Positions 46,138-54,055 of a stretch of 64,000 nucleotides of DNA are shown here, one piece after another; position 1 is the first letter of the stretch, and the number at the start of each line of letters is the position of its first letter. The DNA is from Methylobacterium aquaticum (GTDB taxonomy: Bacteria; Pseudomonadota; Alphaproteobacteria; Rhizobiales; Beijerinckiaceae), in assembly GCF_016804325.1 (NCBI RefSeq), contig NZ_CP043627.1, positions 5,439,001-5,503,000 of the forward strand, written 5' to 3'. The notes under the pieces were generated by a model that was not told where the DNA came from, searched no databases, and saw nothing but the letters and a program-made list of their open reading frames with translations. The position numbers were made by a program, and so were the translations under genes.

Positions 46138-46893
46138 CTACTGGCTCGGCATGGTGAGGACGAGCGGTCCGTTGCGGGTCGCCACCACCGTGTGCTCGTA
46201 CTGGACCGTGAGGGCCTTCGGGCGGCTGTAGAGCGTCCAGGGATCGTCGTCCCGGTTCTCGGCGAAATCGGCGCCGAGGGACAGGAACGGCTCGACGGTG
46301 AAGACCAGCCCCTCGGTCATGATCCGGCGTTCGGAGGCGTCGGGCCAGGTCGCGATCTCGGTCGGTTCCTCGTGCAGGGAGGCGCCGATGCCGTGGCTCG
46401 CGAGGTTGCGCACGAGCGTGTAACCGTTCTTCTTCGCGAAGGCGCCGACCGCCTGGCCGATGCCGGCGAGCGGCTTGCCGGCCCCGACCTGGCGCAGGCC
46501 GGTCCACATCGCCCGGCGCCCGTCCCGGCACAGCCGCTCGACCGCCCGCGTCACCGGCGGTACCGCGAAGGAGGCACCGGTATCGGAGAACCAGCCGTCC
46601 TTCTCGGCCGAGACGTCGATGTTGACGAGGTCGCCGGCCGCGATGGGGCGCTCGCCCGGGATGCCGTGGGCGATCTCCTCGTTGACGCTGATGCAGGTCG
46701 CGCCGGGAAAGCCGTAGACCGTTTCGGGCGCCGACCGGGCGCCCTCCCGCTCCAGGAAGTCCCGCCCGATCGCATCGAGCTCGCGGGTGGTGATGCCGGG
46801 CTCGATCGCCCGGCCCATGATCTCCAGCGCGTCGGCGACGATGCGGCCGATCCGCCGCAGGCTCTCCAGGTCGTCGTCGCTCGACACCGTCAT
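46138..46893 (-). CDS. map: Type I methionine aminopeptidase
   Basis: Removes the N-terminal Met from nascent proteins. The 251-residue enzyme shows the five metal ligands: Asp in VNIDVSAEKDGWFSDTGASF (two Asp), His in NLASHGIGASLHEEP, Glu in VFTVEPFLSLG and Glu in TVQYEHTVVATRNGP. The N-terminal zinc-finger extension of some MAPs is absent. A second map gene may exist elsewhere, as many genomes carry more than one. Confidence 0.92.
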   Translation of the reverse strand: MTVSSDDDLESLRRIGRIVADALEIMGRAIEPGITTRELDAIGRDFLEREGARSAPETVYGFPGATCISVNEEIAHGIPGERPIAAGDLVNIDVSAEKDGWFSDTGASFAVPPVTRAVERLCRDGRRAMWTGLRQVGAGKPLAGIGQAVGAFAKKNGYTLVRNLASHGIGASLHEEPTEIATWPDASERRIMTEGLVFTVEPFLSLGADFAENRDDDPWTLYSRPKALTVQYEHTVVATRNGPLVLTMPSQ

Positions 46894-47207
46894 GCGTCAT
46901 CCCCCGCGCGGCCGGAGAACGGACCCGGACGGGCCCGCTTGTAGCCGCCGCGGCGGAGGCCGGCAAAGCCCCGCTCTGGTGCGGGAGCGGGATTCCGGGG
47001 ATGGGCCGCCTTCGATGTCAGGCGGACGATGTCGGGATCTGTTTCACGTGCGAGGGACGCATCGCAGTGAATTCTTCCATCCCAATCGCGACCTCGTCCT
47101 GAGATGCTGGCGATCGAAGGGAGCCTCGAAGGAGGGCTCCAGAATTCACCGCGAATCCTGGAGCCCTCCTTCGAGGTTGGTCGATCGTCGATCGACCGAC
47201 ACCTCAG

Positions 47208-47452
47208 AGCCTGTTTGAGCAGCATGATTTGACAAAAATCGAGAAAAATCAGGAGATATCCTACCATTCCACCTCATCCTGAGGTGTTAGTCGACCGCAG
47301 ATCGACTGACCTCGAAGGAGGGCTCCAGAAGTCTCTGCGATCCCTGGAGCCCTCCTTCGAGGCTCACTTCGTTCGCACCTCAGGATGAGGTTAGCGGGTA
47401 GGATGATCCCTTCTGCCTCAAATATTGGGTAGAAATCCCGCTCAAACAGGCT
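47208..47452. mobile_element. 245-bp MITE-like element with 13-bp terminal inverted repeats
   Basis: Starts AGCCTGTTTGAGC and ends GCTCAAACAGGCT, a perfect 13-bp inverted pair, and is flanked by CTCAG on both sides (47203-47207, 47453-47457), a 5-bp target duplication. It has no coding capacity, and its centre is a complete R1 palindromic repeat. It is inserted in the right arm of another R1 copy. No autonomous parent element is in this window. Confidence 0.8.
47270..47392. repeat. Palindromic repeat R1 copy 3, inside the MITE-like element
   Basis: ACCTCATCCTGAGGTG at the left and CACCTCAGGATGAGGT at the right, with GAAGGAGGGCTCCAG/CTGGAGCCCTCCTTC inside. Beyond it, ATCCTACC and GGTAGGAT extend the symmetry into the host element. 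Confidence 0.85.
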
Positions 47453-47511
47453 CTCAGGATGAGGTTGCGGGTGAGGCTTGGGGTATGGACCAATCGAGCG
47501 GGTGATCGACT

Positions 47512-49074
47512 CTACTTCTCCGCCCGGTTCGGCGTCTTGATCTGTCCGTAGACCACGCCCGCGAAGGCGCCCAGCGTCGTCGGCCAGTCGAGGCCGGTGG
47601 CGTTGCGGTCGGCCGCCTGGCAGTAGGTGGCGGTCAGCCCGTTCACCAGGTCGGCGGTGCTCACCTGCGGGGCGGCCTGGCGCACGGCCGGCAGCAGGGT
47701 GGCGATCCGAGGCAGCATCTGCTCGGCCTTCACGTCTTTGAGCTGGCCCGCCGCATCCGCAGTCTTCAGCGCCTCGGCCAGCGTCGGGTTCGAGACGGTC
47801 TCGCAGGGGGCGTTGCCGGCGAGCATCGTCTTGGTGTCGGCGCGCAGGGTCGCCACCTGGCCGGGCTCGGCGGTCGGCGGGGCCTGGTTGCCGAAGGTCT
47901 GGCGGACGTAGTTCGTGACGTTGGCGATCTCCGCATCGGTCATCCCGACGCCCACCGCCGGCATCGACGCGTACTCGCCCTTGGCGTCGAGGCCGCCGAG
48001 GATCACCCGGATCATCGTCTCGGGCCCCTTGGCCAGCACGGCGCCGTTGCCGGCGAGGGCGGGGATGGCCCCCGGCATGCCCTGGCCGTCCGGCCGGTGG
48101 CAGGCGACGCAGCGGTTGAGGTAGGTGTCGGCGCCCGGCGCCGCGGAGGCTTGGCGGAAGTCGGACTTCACGTCGGGCGTGTAGGTGGGCTTCGGCGCCA
48201 GCGTCTTGAGATAGGCGGCGATGGCGCGCACGTCGCCGTCGCTCATCTTGCTCAGGCTCTCCTCGATCACCTGCCGCATCGGCCCGGCGACCACGCCGGC
48301 GCGGCCCGGGGCGGCGCCGGTCTTGAGGTAGGTGAAGAGCTGGTCCTCGCTCCAGAGCCCCAAGCCCTCCTTGTCGTCGCCCGACAGGTTCGGGGCGTAC
48401 CAGCCGTCGATCGTGCCGCCCTCGAGGTAGCCGCTCCATTGCGAGGCGCCGACGAGCTTGCTGCCGTTGTGGCAGGCGCCGCAATGGCCCGGGCCCTCGA
48501 CCAGGTAGGCGCCGCGATTGACCGCGTCGCTCGCCTTCGGATCGGGCTTGAAGCGTCCTTCCGTGAAGAAGGCGAGGCGCCAGGCGAGCAGCCCGTCGCG
48601 GATGCTGAACGGGAACGCGATGTCGGCGGGTTTGCGCGGGGCGTTCACCGGCTCGAGGGAGAACAGGTAGGCCTTGATCGCCGTCACGTCCTCGTCGGTG
48701 AGGCGGGTGTACCAGGGGAACGGGAAGGCGGGGTAGAGGTAGCTGCCGTTCTTGGTGATGCCCTGGTGCATGGCGCGCTTGAAGTCGTCGTCGCTCCAGC
48801 TGCCGATGCCGGTCTCCTTGTCGGGCGTGATGTTCGGCGTCGCGAGCTTGCCGATGCCGCCCGGGAAATTGATGGTGAGCCCGCCCGCATAGGGCTTGCC
48901 GCCCGGCGCGGTGTGGCAGGCGACGCAATCGCCGGCCGTCGCCAGGTAGCGGCCCTTTTCCACGAGATCGGAGGAGGCCGGTTGCGCCTGCGCGGCGCCC
49001 GCCGCGAGGGCGAGCGTGCCGGCGCCGAGGACCAGGGTGGCGAGCGTGCGGCGGGTGACGGACGGGCGTCGCAT
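47512..49074 (-). CDS. Triheme cytochrome c (alcohol/gluconate dehydrogenase subunit type)
   Basis: A 520-residue exported protein (signal LALAAGAAQAQPA) with three CxxCH heme sites: GDCVACHTAPGGK near residue 47, GHCGACHNGS near 195 and NRCVACHRPDGQG near 335. This matches the membrane-bound cytochrome c subunit (AdhB/GndB-like) that passes electrons from a periplasmic dehydrogenase to ubiquinone. No dehydrogenase subunit is adjacent, so its partner is encoded elsewhere. After the hemes come about 120 residues with two further Cys. Confidence 0.85.
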   Translation of the reverse strand: MRRPSVTRRTLATLVLGAGTLALAAGAAQAQPASSDLVEKGRYLATAGDCVACHTAPGGKPYAGGLTINFPGGIGKLATPNITPDKETGIGSWSDDDFKRAMHQGITKNGSYLYPAFPFPWYTRLTDEDVTAIKAYLFSLEPVNAPRKPADIAFPFSIRDGLLAWRLAFFTEGRFKPDPKASDAVNRGAYLVEGPGHCGACHNGSKLVGASQWSGYLEGGTIDGWYAPNLSGDDKEGLGLWSEDQLFTYLKTGAAPGRAGVVAGPMRQVIEESLSKMSDGDVRAIAAYLKTLAPKPTYTPDVKSDFRQASAAPGADTYLNRCVACHRPDGQGMPGAIPALAGNGAVLAKGPETMIRVILGGLDAKGEYASMPAVGVGMTDAEIANVTNYVRQTFGNQAPPTAEPGQVATLRADTKTMLAGNAPCETVSNPTLAEALKTADAAGQLKDVKAEQMLPRIATLLPAVRQAAPQVSTADLVNGLTATYCQAADRNATGLDWPTTLGAFAGVVYGQIKTPNRAEK

Positions 49075-49093
49075 AAGGGGCTTCCTCCGGAGG

Positions 49094-49363
49094 TTATGGG
49101 GCGGCGGAGCGCAGCCGCAGCCAGAGATCGGCGACATGGGCGGCACCCGCCCCGGCAAGCGCCGCGGCGAGCCAGTATCCGGGCGCCCCGGCGAGCACGG
49201 CGCGCAGGGCCAGCATCAGGCAGGTGCCCGAGGCGAGGTTGACGAGGAGCGCACCCCGCCCGGGCCCGTCCCGGCGACGCCACAGGACGAGCAGGGCGGC
49301 CTCCGCCGCCACGATCAGCAATGCGGCATCGACGATATGGCCGCTGGCGAGGAGATCCGGCAC
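49094..49363 (-). CDS. Small hypothetical membrane protein
   Basis: An 89-residue protein with three predicted membrane helices (IVDAALLIVAAEAALLVLW, ALLVNLASGTCLMLALRAVL, WLAAALAGAGAAHVADLWL). A strong GTCAGGAGG site precedes GTG 49363. It ends 20 bases before the cytochrome c start on the same strand, so both are probably one operon. Family not recognised. Confidence 0.65.
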   Translation of the reverse strand: MPDLLASGHIVDAALLIVAAEAALLVLWRRRDGPGRGALLVNLASGTCLMLALRAVLAGAPGYWLAAALAGAGAAHVADLWLRLRSAAP

Positions 49364-49610
49364 GCGTCAATCCTCCTGACGGCCTCGACGAGGCGCAGTC
49401 GACCGGGAGTATCACCTTGGGAAACATCGGGGTCGAAGACTTATAAAGGCGGGACATAGGGCGTCGTTCGCCGAAATCGCGCCGCGGTTCACGATGTCGC
49501 ATCCGCATCGATCCGTATCGGGCAATCCGATCTTTCACGATGCGAGATGTTGGCGTGGTCGTGGAAACGACCGGACCTGCCTCCGCCCGGCCGATGCTTC
49601 GCCGGATCGA

Positions 49611-50150
49611 TCAGAACGGCCCGTTGAGCCGCACGATCGACCAGTTGAGCGTCGCGGCGGTGCCGACCCAGACCAGGTACGGCACCAGGAGCAAGGCCCC
49701 GAGGCCGGAATGCCGCCCGACCACCACGATCAGCACGACCACCGAGAGCCAGAGCGCCGCCACCTCGATCAGCGCCCAGTCCGGCCGCTGCAGCCGGAAG
49801 AACACGCCGCTCCAGGCGATGTTGAGGATGCCGTTCACCGCGAAGGCGGCGAGGAGCCAGGTCCGCTCCGGCCCCTCCGGCGCCGCGTTCCAGGCCAGCA
49901 CCCCGGCGATCGCCGTGAGCGTGAAGATGGTGGTCCAGACCGGGCCGAACGCCCAGTCGGGCGGCTTCCAGGACGGAACCGCCAGGCTCCGGTACCACGG
50001 CCCGAGCGTGGTCAGCCACGCGCCCGCCGCCGCCACCACGATGGCCGAGGCCGCCGCCACCAGGATCGGGCTCCAGCGCCCCCGAGCGCGTCGATCACGG
50101 CGAGACCCAGCGGAACAGGTGGGCGAGGTCCTTGAAGAAGATCCGCGCAT
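49611..50150 (-). CDS. tspO: TspO/MBR family protein
   Basis: A five-helix membrane protein of about 160-179 residues. The family signature is plain: WYRSLAVPSWKPPDWAFGPVWTTIF, then GILNIAWSGVFFRLQRPD and YLVWVGTAATLNWSIVRLN. TspO binds tetrapyrroles and, in Rhodobacter, adjusts photosynthesis gene expression to oxygen. The only ATG that keeps the first helix is 50150, overlapping bchP by 56 bases; a start further in is possible. It is the last gene of the leftward photosynthesis operon. Confidence 0.85.
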   Translation of the reverse strand: MRGSSSRTSPTCSAGSRRDRRARGRWSPILVAAASAIVVAAAGAWLTTLGPWYRSLAVPSWKPPDWAFGPVWTTIFTLTAIAGVLAWNAAPEGPERTWLLAAFAVNGILNIAWSGVFFRLQRPDWALIEVAALWLSVVVLIVVVGRHSGLGALLLVPYLVWVGTAATLNWSIVRLNGPF

Positions 50151-51273
50151 GCGCCGCGGGCTTGGCCCGCACCAGTTCCTTGTTCATGTAGGCGTCCCAG
50201 GTGAGCGATTGGACGTCGGGGTCGCGGCAGATGCTGACGAAGCGCTCGCGCAACGCATCGTTGCGGTACCAGACGCCCTGCATCAGCCGCAGGATCCAGA
50301 ACACCCGACCATGCGCCTTGAGGAAGCGGCGCCGCGCCTGGCCCAAGGCGCGGGGGTTGCCGGTGGTCAGGAAAGCGTGCCCAGCCTCGGCCGCGAGCCG
50401 TCCGCCGAACATGGCGTAGTAGATGCCCTCGCCCGAGGCCGGGGCGACGAGGCCGGCGGCGTCGCCGGTGAGCAGCACGTCGCGGCCGTTGTCGAAGCGC
50501 GAGAGGGGTTTGAGCGGCAGCGGCGCGCCCTCGCGCCGCACCGTCTCGCCGCGAGCGAGCCCGGTCGCGGCGCGAAGCCGCCCCACCGCGCCGCGCAGCG
50601 AGAACCCCTTTCGGGCGCTGCCGGTGCCGATGCTCAGCGTGTCGCCGTGCGGGAAGATCCAGGCGTAGAAGTCGGGCGATAGCACGCCCTGGTAATAGAC
50701 GTCGCAGCGCGTCGCCTCGACCGCCGCCGAGGGGTGGGCGCGCACGATCTCGTGGTAGGCGAAGACCTGCCGCATCCGGGCATGGGCCGGGACCTCCTGG
50801 CGCCCCACCGCCGAGTTGGCGCCGTCGGCCCCGATGACGAGGCGGGTGCGGATCCGCGCCTCGTCGCCTGCCGCGTCCCGGTAATGCAGCGTGACCGGGC
50901 CGTCGCCCGCGCGGGTCAGGCGCAGGTAGGTGCCGGTCACCCGCTCGGCGCCGGCGAGGGCGGCGCGCACCCGCAGCCACTCGTCGAAGGGCCCGCGATC
51001 GACCATGCCGACGAAGCCCTCGCCGACCGGCATGTCCACCGCGCGATCCCGCGGCGAGACCATCCGGGCGGAGCGGATCTTGGCCACCAAGAGCTCGTCG
51101 GGGATGGCGAAGTCGCGGATCAGGCGGGGCGGGATGGCGCCGCCGCAGGGCTTGATCCGCCCGGCCCGGTCGAGCAGCACGACCCGGCGCCCGAGCCGCG
51201 CCAGATCGGTCGCCGCCGTCGCCCCGGCCGGTCCCCCTCCCACCACCACCGCGTCGACGATTGGCTCGTCCAT
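50095..51273 (-). CDS. bchP: Geranylgeranyl reductase BchP
   Basis: FAD-dependent reductase converting the geranylgeranyl tail of bacteriochlorophyll to phytyl. The 392-residue protein has the FAD motif DAVVVGGGPAGATAA, RIKPCGGAIPPRLI, the second FAD block VLLTGDAAGLVAPASGEGIYYA, and ends LAHLFRWVSP. It is in the standard bchG-pucC-bchP order but is separated from pucC by 359 bases containing two repeats. Confidence 0.93.
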   Translation of the reverse strand: MDEPIVDAVVVGGGPAGATAATDLARLGRRVVLLDRAGRIKPCGGAIPPRLIRDFAIPDELLVAKIRSARMVSPRDRAVDMPVGEGFVGMVDRGPFDEWLRVRAALAGAERVTGTYLRLTRAGDGPVTLHYRDAAGDEARIRTRLVIGADGANSAVGRQEVPAHARMRQVFAYHEIVRAHPSAAVEATRCDVYYQGVLSPDFYAWIFPHGDTLSIGTGSARKGFSLRGAVGRLRAATGLARGETVRREGAPLPLKPLSRFDNGRDVLLTGDAAGLVAPASGEGIYYAMFGGRLAAEAGHAFLTTGNPRALGQARRRFLKAHGRVFWILRLMQGVWYRNDALRERFVSICRDPDVQSLTWDAYMNKELVRAKPAAHARIFFKDLAHLFRWVSP

Positions 51274-51320
51274 GGCCGTGCCTCCGGGTTGTCCGGGCCG
51301 GGTTCGGCGGCCGGATTCCT

Positions 51321-51426
51321 CTAAGCGGACTTCGCCGAAGCGGTGACCGGTTCGGCGCGAAAAATCTGCGACGAAACAAGAACTTGAGCGGACGAAGCGT
51401 TGGTCGGCCAACGCAAGTCTGCTTAA
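51321..51426. repeat. Interspersed ~106-bp repeat, family R2, copy B (inverted)
   Basis: Starts CTAAGCGGACTTCGCCGAAG and ends AACGCAAGTCTGCTTAA; its reverse complement matches 26412-26517 along the full length. It begins 48 bases upstream of the bchP start, inside the probable promoter/leader of bchP. Confidence 0.8.
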
Positions 51427-51454
51427 GGATGCGTTCGCGTCCGTCGTGAGTTCA

Positions 51455-51587
51455 TCCCACCCAAGACCTCATCCTGAGGTGCGAGCATTGCTCGCCTCGA
51501 AGGAGGGCTCCAGAAGTCTCCGAGGCGACTGGAGCCCTCCTTCGAGGCTCCTTTCAGTCGCACCTCAGGATGAGGTCGTGGGTGGGA
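51455..51587. repeat. Palindromic repeat R1 copy 4
   Basis: TCCCACCC..GACCTCATCCTGAGGTG at the left mirrors CACCTCAGGATGAGGTC..GGGTGGGA at the right, with the inner GGAGGGCTCC/GGAGCCCTCC pair. It lies between pucC (downstream end) and bchP. Confidence 0.85.
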
Positions 51588-51632
51588 GATTCGAGCCCAT
51601 CATGACATCGTGCTTCCAAGCCATGCCGATCC

Positions 51633-52967
51633 TCACACCGCGTGCCGCACCGACAGGCTCTCGATCGCCCGCCGGCTCACGCCCGGCTGCCCGATCCGCA
51701 CGGCCAGTCCGGCGGCGACGAGAAACAGCGCGGCCTCCGTGACGAACACCGCCGCATAGGCCGGCACCACGGTGCCGAAGGCGAGGCGGGCGAGATCGAC
51801 CCCGGCCGCGCCGAGGAAGCCTCCGAGCCCGAAGGCGATCCCTTGCGCCGCGCCCCACACCCCCATCCGGGTGCCGTGGCGGCTCTCGCCGTCGGGGGCG
51901 TTGCCGGTGCCGGCGAGCGCCATCATCTGGCCGATCGCCGCGACCGCGAAGATGCCGTTGAACAGGCCGAGCCCGACGACGCACGCCCGCAACGGCGCGC
52001 CGGGCCCGGCGAAGCCGCAGGCCGCGATGGCCGCGAGCGCGGCGGCCGAGCCGAGGCAGCCGGTGACGGTCCAGAGACGCAAGGAGGCGAAGGCCCCGCG
52101 CCCGTTGGCGGTGACCAGCGCCACGAACACCATGCCGGCGAGCACGCCGCCGTTCTGGAGGCCGGAGAGCTTGGTGGTGGCGCCCGGCGACAGGGCGAAG
52201 ACGAGGCCGGCGAAGGGCTCGAGGATCAGCTCCTGCGCGCTGTAGGCCAGCATCGCCAGGAACACGAAGACCGTGAAGCGGCGCGCCTCCGGCTCGGCCC
52301 AGACCTCGGCGAGCACCTGGGCGAAGGGCCGCGCCGGCCGGGCCTCGACGGGAGCGGGGGCCCGCGCCGGCTCGACGCGCCACAGGGCGATCACCGCGAC
52401 CAGGAAGGCGATCGCCGACACCCCGCTCGACACCGCGACGAGGCGGGACGGCGAGAACGGATCGATGAGGTGCCCGGCGGTCGGCGCCGTGACGACGAAG
52501 CCGGCGATCATCATGATCCAGACGATCGTCGCGGCCGCGCCCCGGCGGTGGGGCGCCACGCCGGTGGAGAGCAGCACGAGGAGCGAGGTGCCGGCCGCCC
52601 CGACCCCGATGCCGACCCCGAGGAAGGACAGGACGAGGAGCCCGTAGGCAAAGGCTGGATGGGTGGGAACGAGCGCGGTGCCCAGCGCGGCGCCGGCCCC
52701 GCCGAGCGCCAGCAGCGCCATGCCGCCGACGATCCAGGGCGTGCGGCGGCGTCCCAGATCCGAGCCGTAGCCCCAGCGCGGCCGCAGCACCTGCACGGCG
52801 TAGTGCAGGGCCACCAGCCCGCCGGGAAGGGCCGCCGGCAGGGCCAGTTCCACCACCATCACCCGGTTGAGGGTCGAGGTGATCAGCACCACGATGGCGC
52901 CGAGCGCGGTCTGGACGAGGCCGAGGCGCAGGATCGTGCCCCAGCCGAAGGTCGCCGGGCCGCTCAT
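51633..52967 (-). CDS. pucC: PucC/Bch2-type BCD-family transporter-like protein
   Basis: A 444-residue, 12-helix MFS relative of the PucC/LhaA/Bch2 family, which helps assemble light-harvesting complexes in the membrane. Markers are LRLGLVQTALGAIVVLITST, VLRPRWGYGSDLGRRRTPWI, SAQELILEPFAGLVFALSPG and RMGVWGAAQGIAFGLGGFLG. It overlaps bchG by four bases (ATGA). Whether the best name is pucC, lhaA or bch2 cannot be decided by eye. Confidence 0.88.
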   Translation of the reverse strand: MSGPATFGWGTILRLGLVQTALGAIVVLITSTLNRVMVVELALPAALPGGLVALHYAVQVLRPRWGYGSDLGRRRTPWIVGGMALLALGGAGAALGTALVPTHPAFAYGLLVLSFLGVGIGVGAAGTSLLVLLSTGVAPHRRGAAATIVWIMMIAGFVVTAPTAGHLIDPFSPSRLVAVSSGVSAIAFLVAVIALWRVEPARAPAPVEARPARPFAQVLAEVWAEPEARRFTVFVFLAMLAYSAQELILEPFAGLVFALSPGATTKLSGLQNGGVLAGMVFVALVTANGRGAFASLRLWTVTGCLGSAAALAAIAACGFAGPGAPLRACVVGLGLFNGIFAVAAIGQMMALAGTGNAPDGESRHGTRMGVWGAAQGIAFGLGGFLGAAGVDLARLAFGTVVPAYAAVFVTEAALFLVAAGLAVRIGQPGVSRRAIESLSVRHAV

Positions 52968-53878
52968 GCGAGGCCCCCCCGCAAGGCGAGCGCCGCGGTC
53001 AGCATGCCGAGCACGTAGAGGAGCGTGCCGGTGCCGTTGTACCAGGCCGCTCGACCGTGCGGATCGGCGAGGAAGCGGCGCATCAGCACCCCCTGGCCGA
53101 CGAGCAAGGCGGCGACGAGGGCGGCGTGCCAGGGCGCGTTCCAGGCCAGCAGCAGGGCCACCACCGCGGCTTGCGGCGCCGCCATCACCCAGCAGGCGAG
53201 GCGGGCGGCGCGGTCGGCGCCGAGCCGGACCGGCAGCGAGCGGATGCCGGTGCGCCGGTCGCCCTCCATCGACTTGAAGTCGTTGAGGGTCATGATGCCG
53301 TGGGCGCCCAGGCTGTAGAGGGCGGCGAGCCCGATGATCCGCCCGTCCGGCAGGGCGCTTCCCATCACGGCGGCACCGGTGAACCAGGGCAGGCCCTCGT
53401 AGCAGAGGCCGCAAGCCGCGTTGCCCCACCAGCCGTCGCGCTTCAGCCGCACCGGCGGCGCGCTGTAGAGCCAGGCGAGCACGAGCCCGAACACGCCCGC
53501 GCCCAGCACCCAGGGTCCGAGCAGGGCGGCGACCGCGAGCGAGACGAGCGTCCAGGCGATCGCGACGTAGAGGCCCCAGCGGCCCGGGATGCGGCCGGAG
53601 GGAATCGGCCGGTCCGGCTCGTTGATGGCGTCGACGTGCCGGTCGAACCAGTCGTTCGCCGCCTGGCTGGTGGCGCAGACGAGGGGGCCGGCGAGCAGGA
53701 TGCCGGCGATCGCCACCGGCCAGCGCCCCTGGAGCGCGGCGCCGGAGGAGATCACCCCGCAGGCGAAGGCCCACATCGGCGCGAACCACGTGATCGGCTT
53801 CAGCAGTTCCAGGAGCGCACGGGGCTCTGGCACCGCGGGCGGCGTGATCAGGGGCTTGATCAGAGGCTCGGTCGTCAT
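52964..53878 (-). CDS. bchG: Bacteriochlorophyll a synthase BchG
   Basis: UbiA-family membrane prenyltransferase that esterifies bacteriochlorophyllide a with geranylgeranyl diphosphate. The 304-residue protein has the Mg-diphosphate motifs NDWFDRHVDAINEPDRPIPSG and NDFKSMEGDRRTGIRSLPV, and LYSAPPVRLKRDGWWGN typical of BchG. First gene of the leftward operon; a PpsR box lies 30 bases upstream. Confidence 0.95.
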   Translation of the reverse strand: MTTEPLIKPLITPPAVPEPRALLELLKPITWFAPMWAFACGVISSGAALQGRWPVAIAGILLAGPLVCATSQAANDWFDRHVDAINEPDRPIPSGRIPGRWGLYVAIAWTLVSLAVAALLGPWVLGAGVFGLVLAWLYSAPPVRLKRDGWWGNAACGLCYEGLPWFTGAAVMGSALPDGRIIGLAALYSLGAHGIMTLNDFKSMEGDRRTGIRSLPVRLGADRAARLACWVMAAPQAAVVALLLAWNAPWHAALVAALLVGQGVLMRRFLADPHGRAAWYNGTGTLLYVLGMLTAALALRGGLA

Positions 53879-53907
53879 ACCGCGAGGGTGGGACGGCCCC
53901 GACCAAG

Positions 53908-53925
53908 TGTCAAGCGTGCTTTACA
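53908..53925 (-). promoter_or_regulatory. PpsR/CrtJ box upstream of bchG
   Basis: TGT-N12-ACA, the PpsR/CrtJ consensus. On the minus strand the right half reads TTGACA, a -35-like hexamer, so bound repressor would cover the promoter. A -10 at normal spacing would put the transcript start only a few bases before the bchG ATG. Confidence 0.65.
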
Positions 53926-54055
53926 CCCCTGAGCGCTCCGTCGCGAAGACGTGCAGTCTCATTCCCTCACCGACAGGTTGCACGCACGATGCGGAGACCG
54001 GCCCGGCCGAGGCGACCCGCGAAAGCCGGGAACGAGACGCAATCCGGATTGCGCA

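Larger units (their letters stand above)
47088..47469. repeat. Palindromic repeat R1 copy 2, interrupted
   Basis: The left part 47088-47207 and the right end 47453-47469 join into a normal R1 copy (..CACCTCAG + GATGAGGTTGC) if the 245-bp element between is removed with one CTCAG copy. The inner inverted pair GAAGGAGGGCTCC/GGAGCCCTCCTTC is present. Confidence 0.8.
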
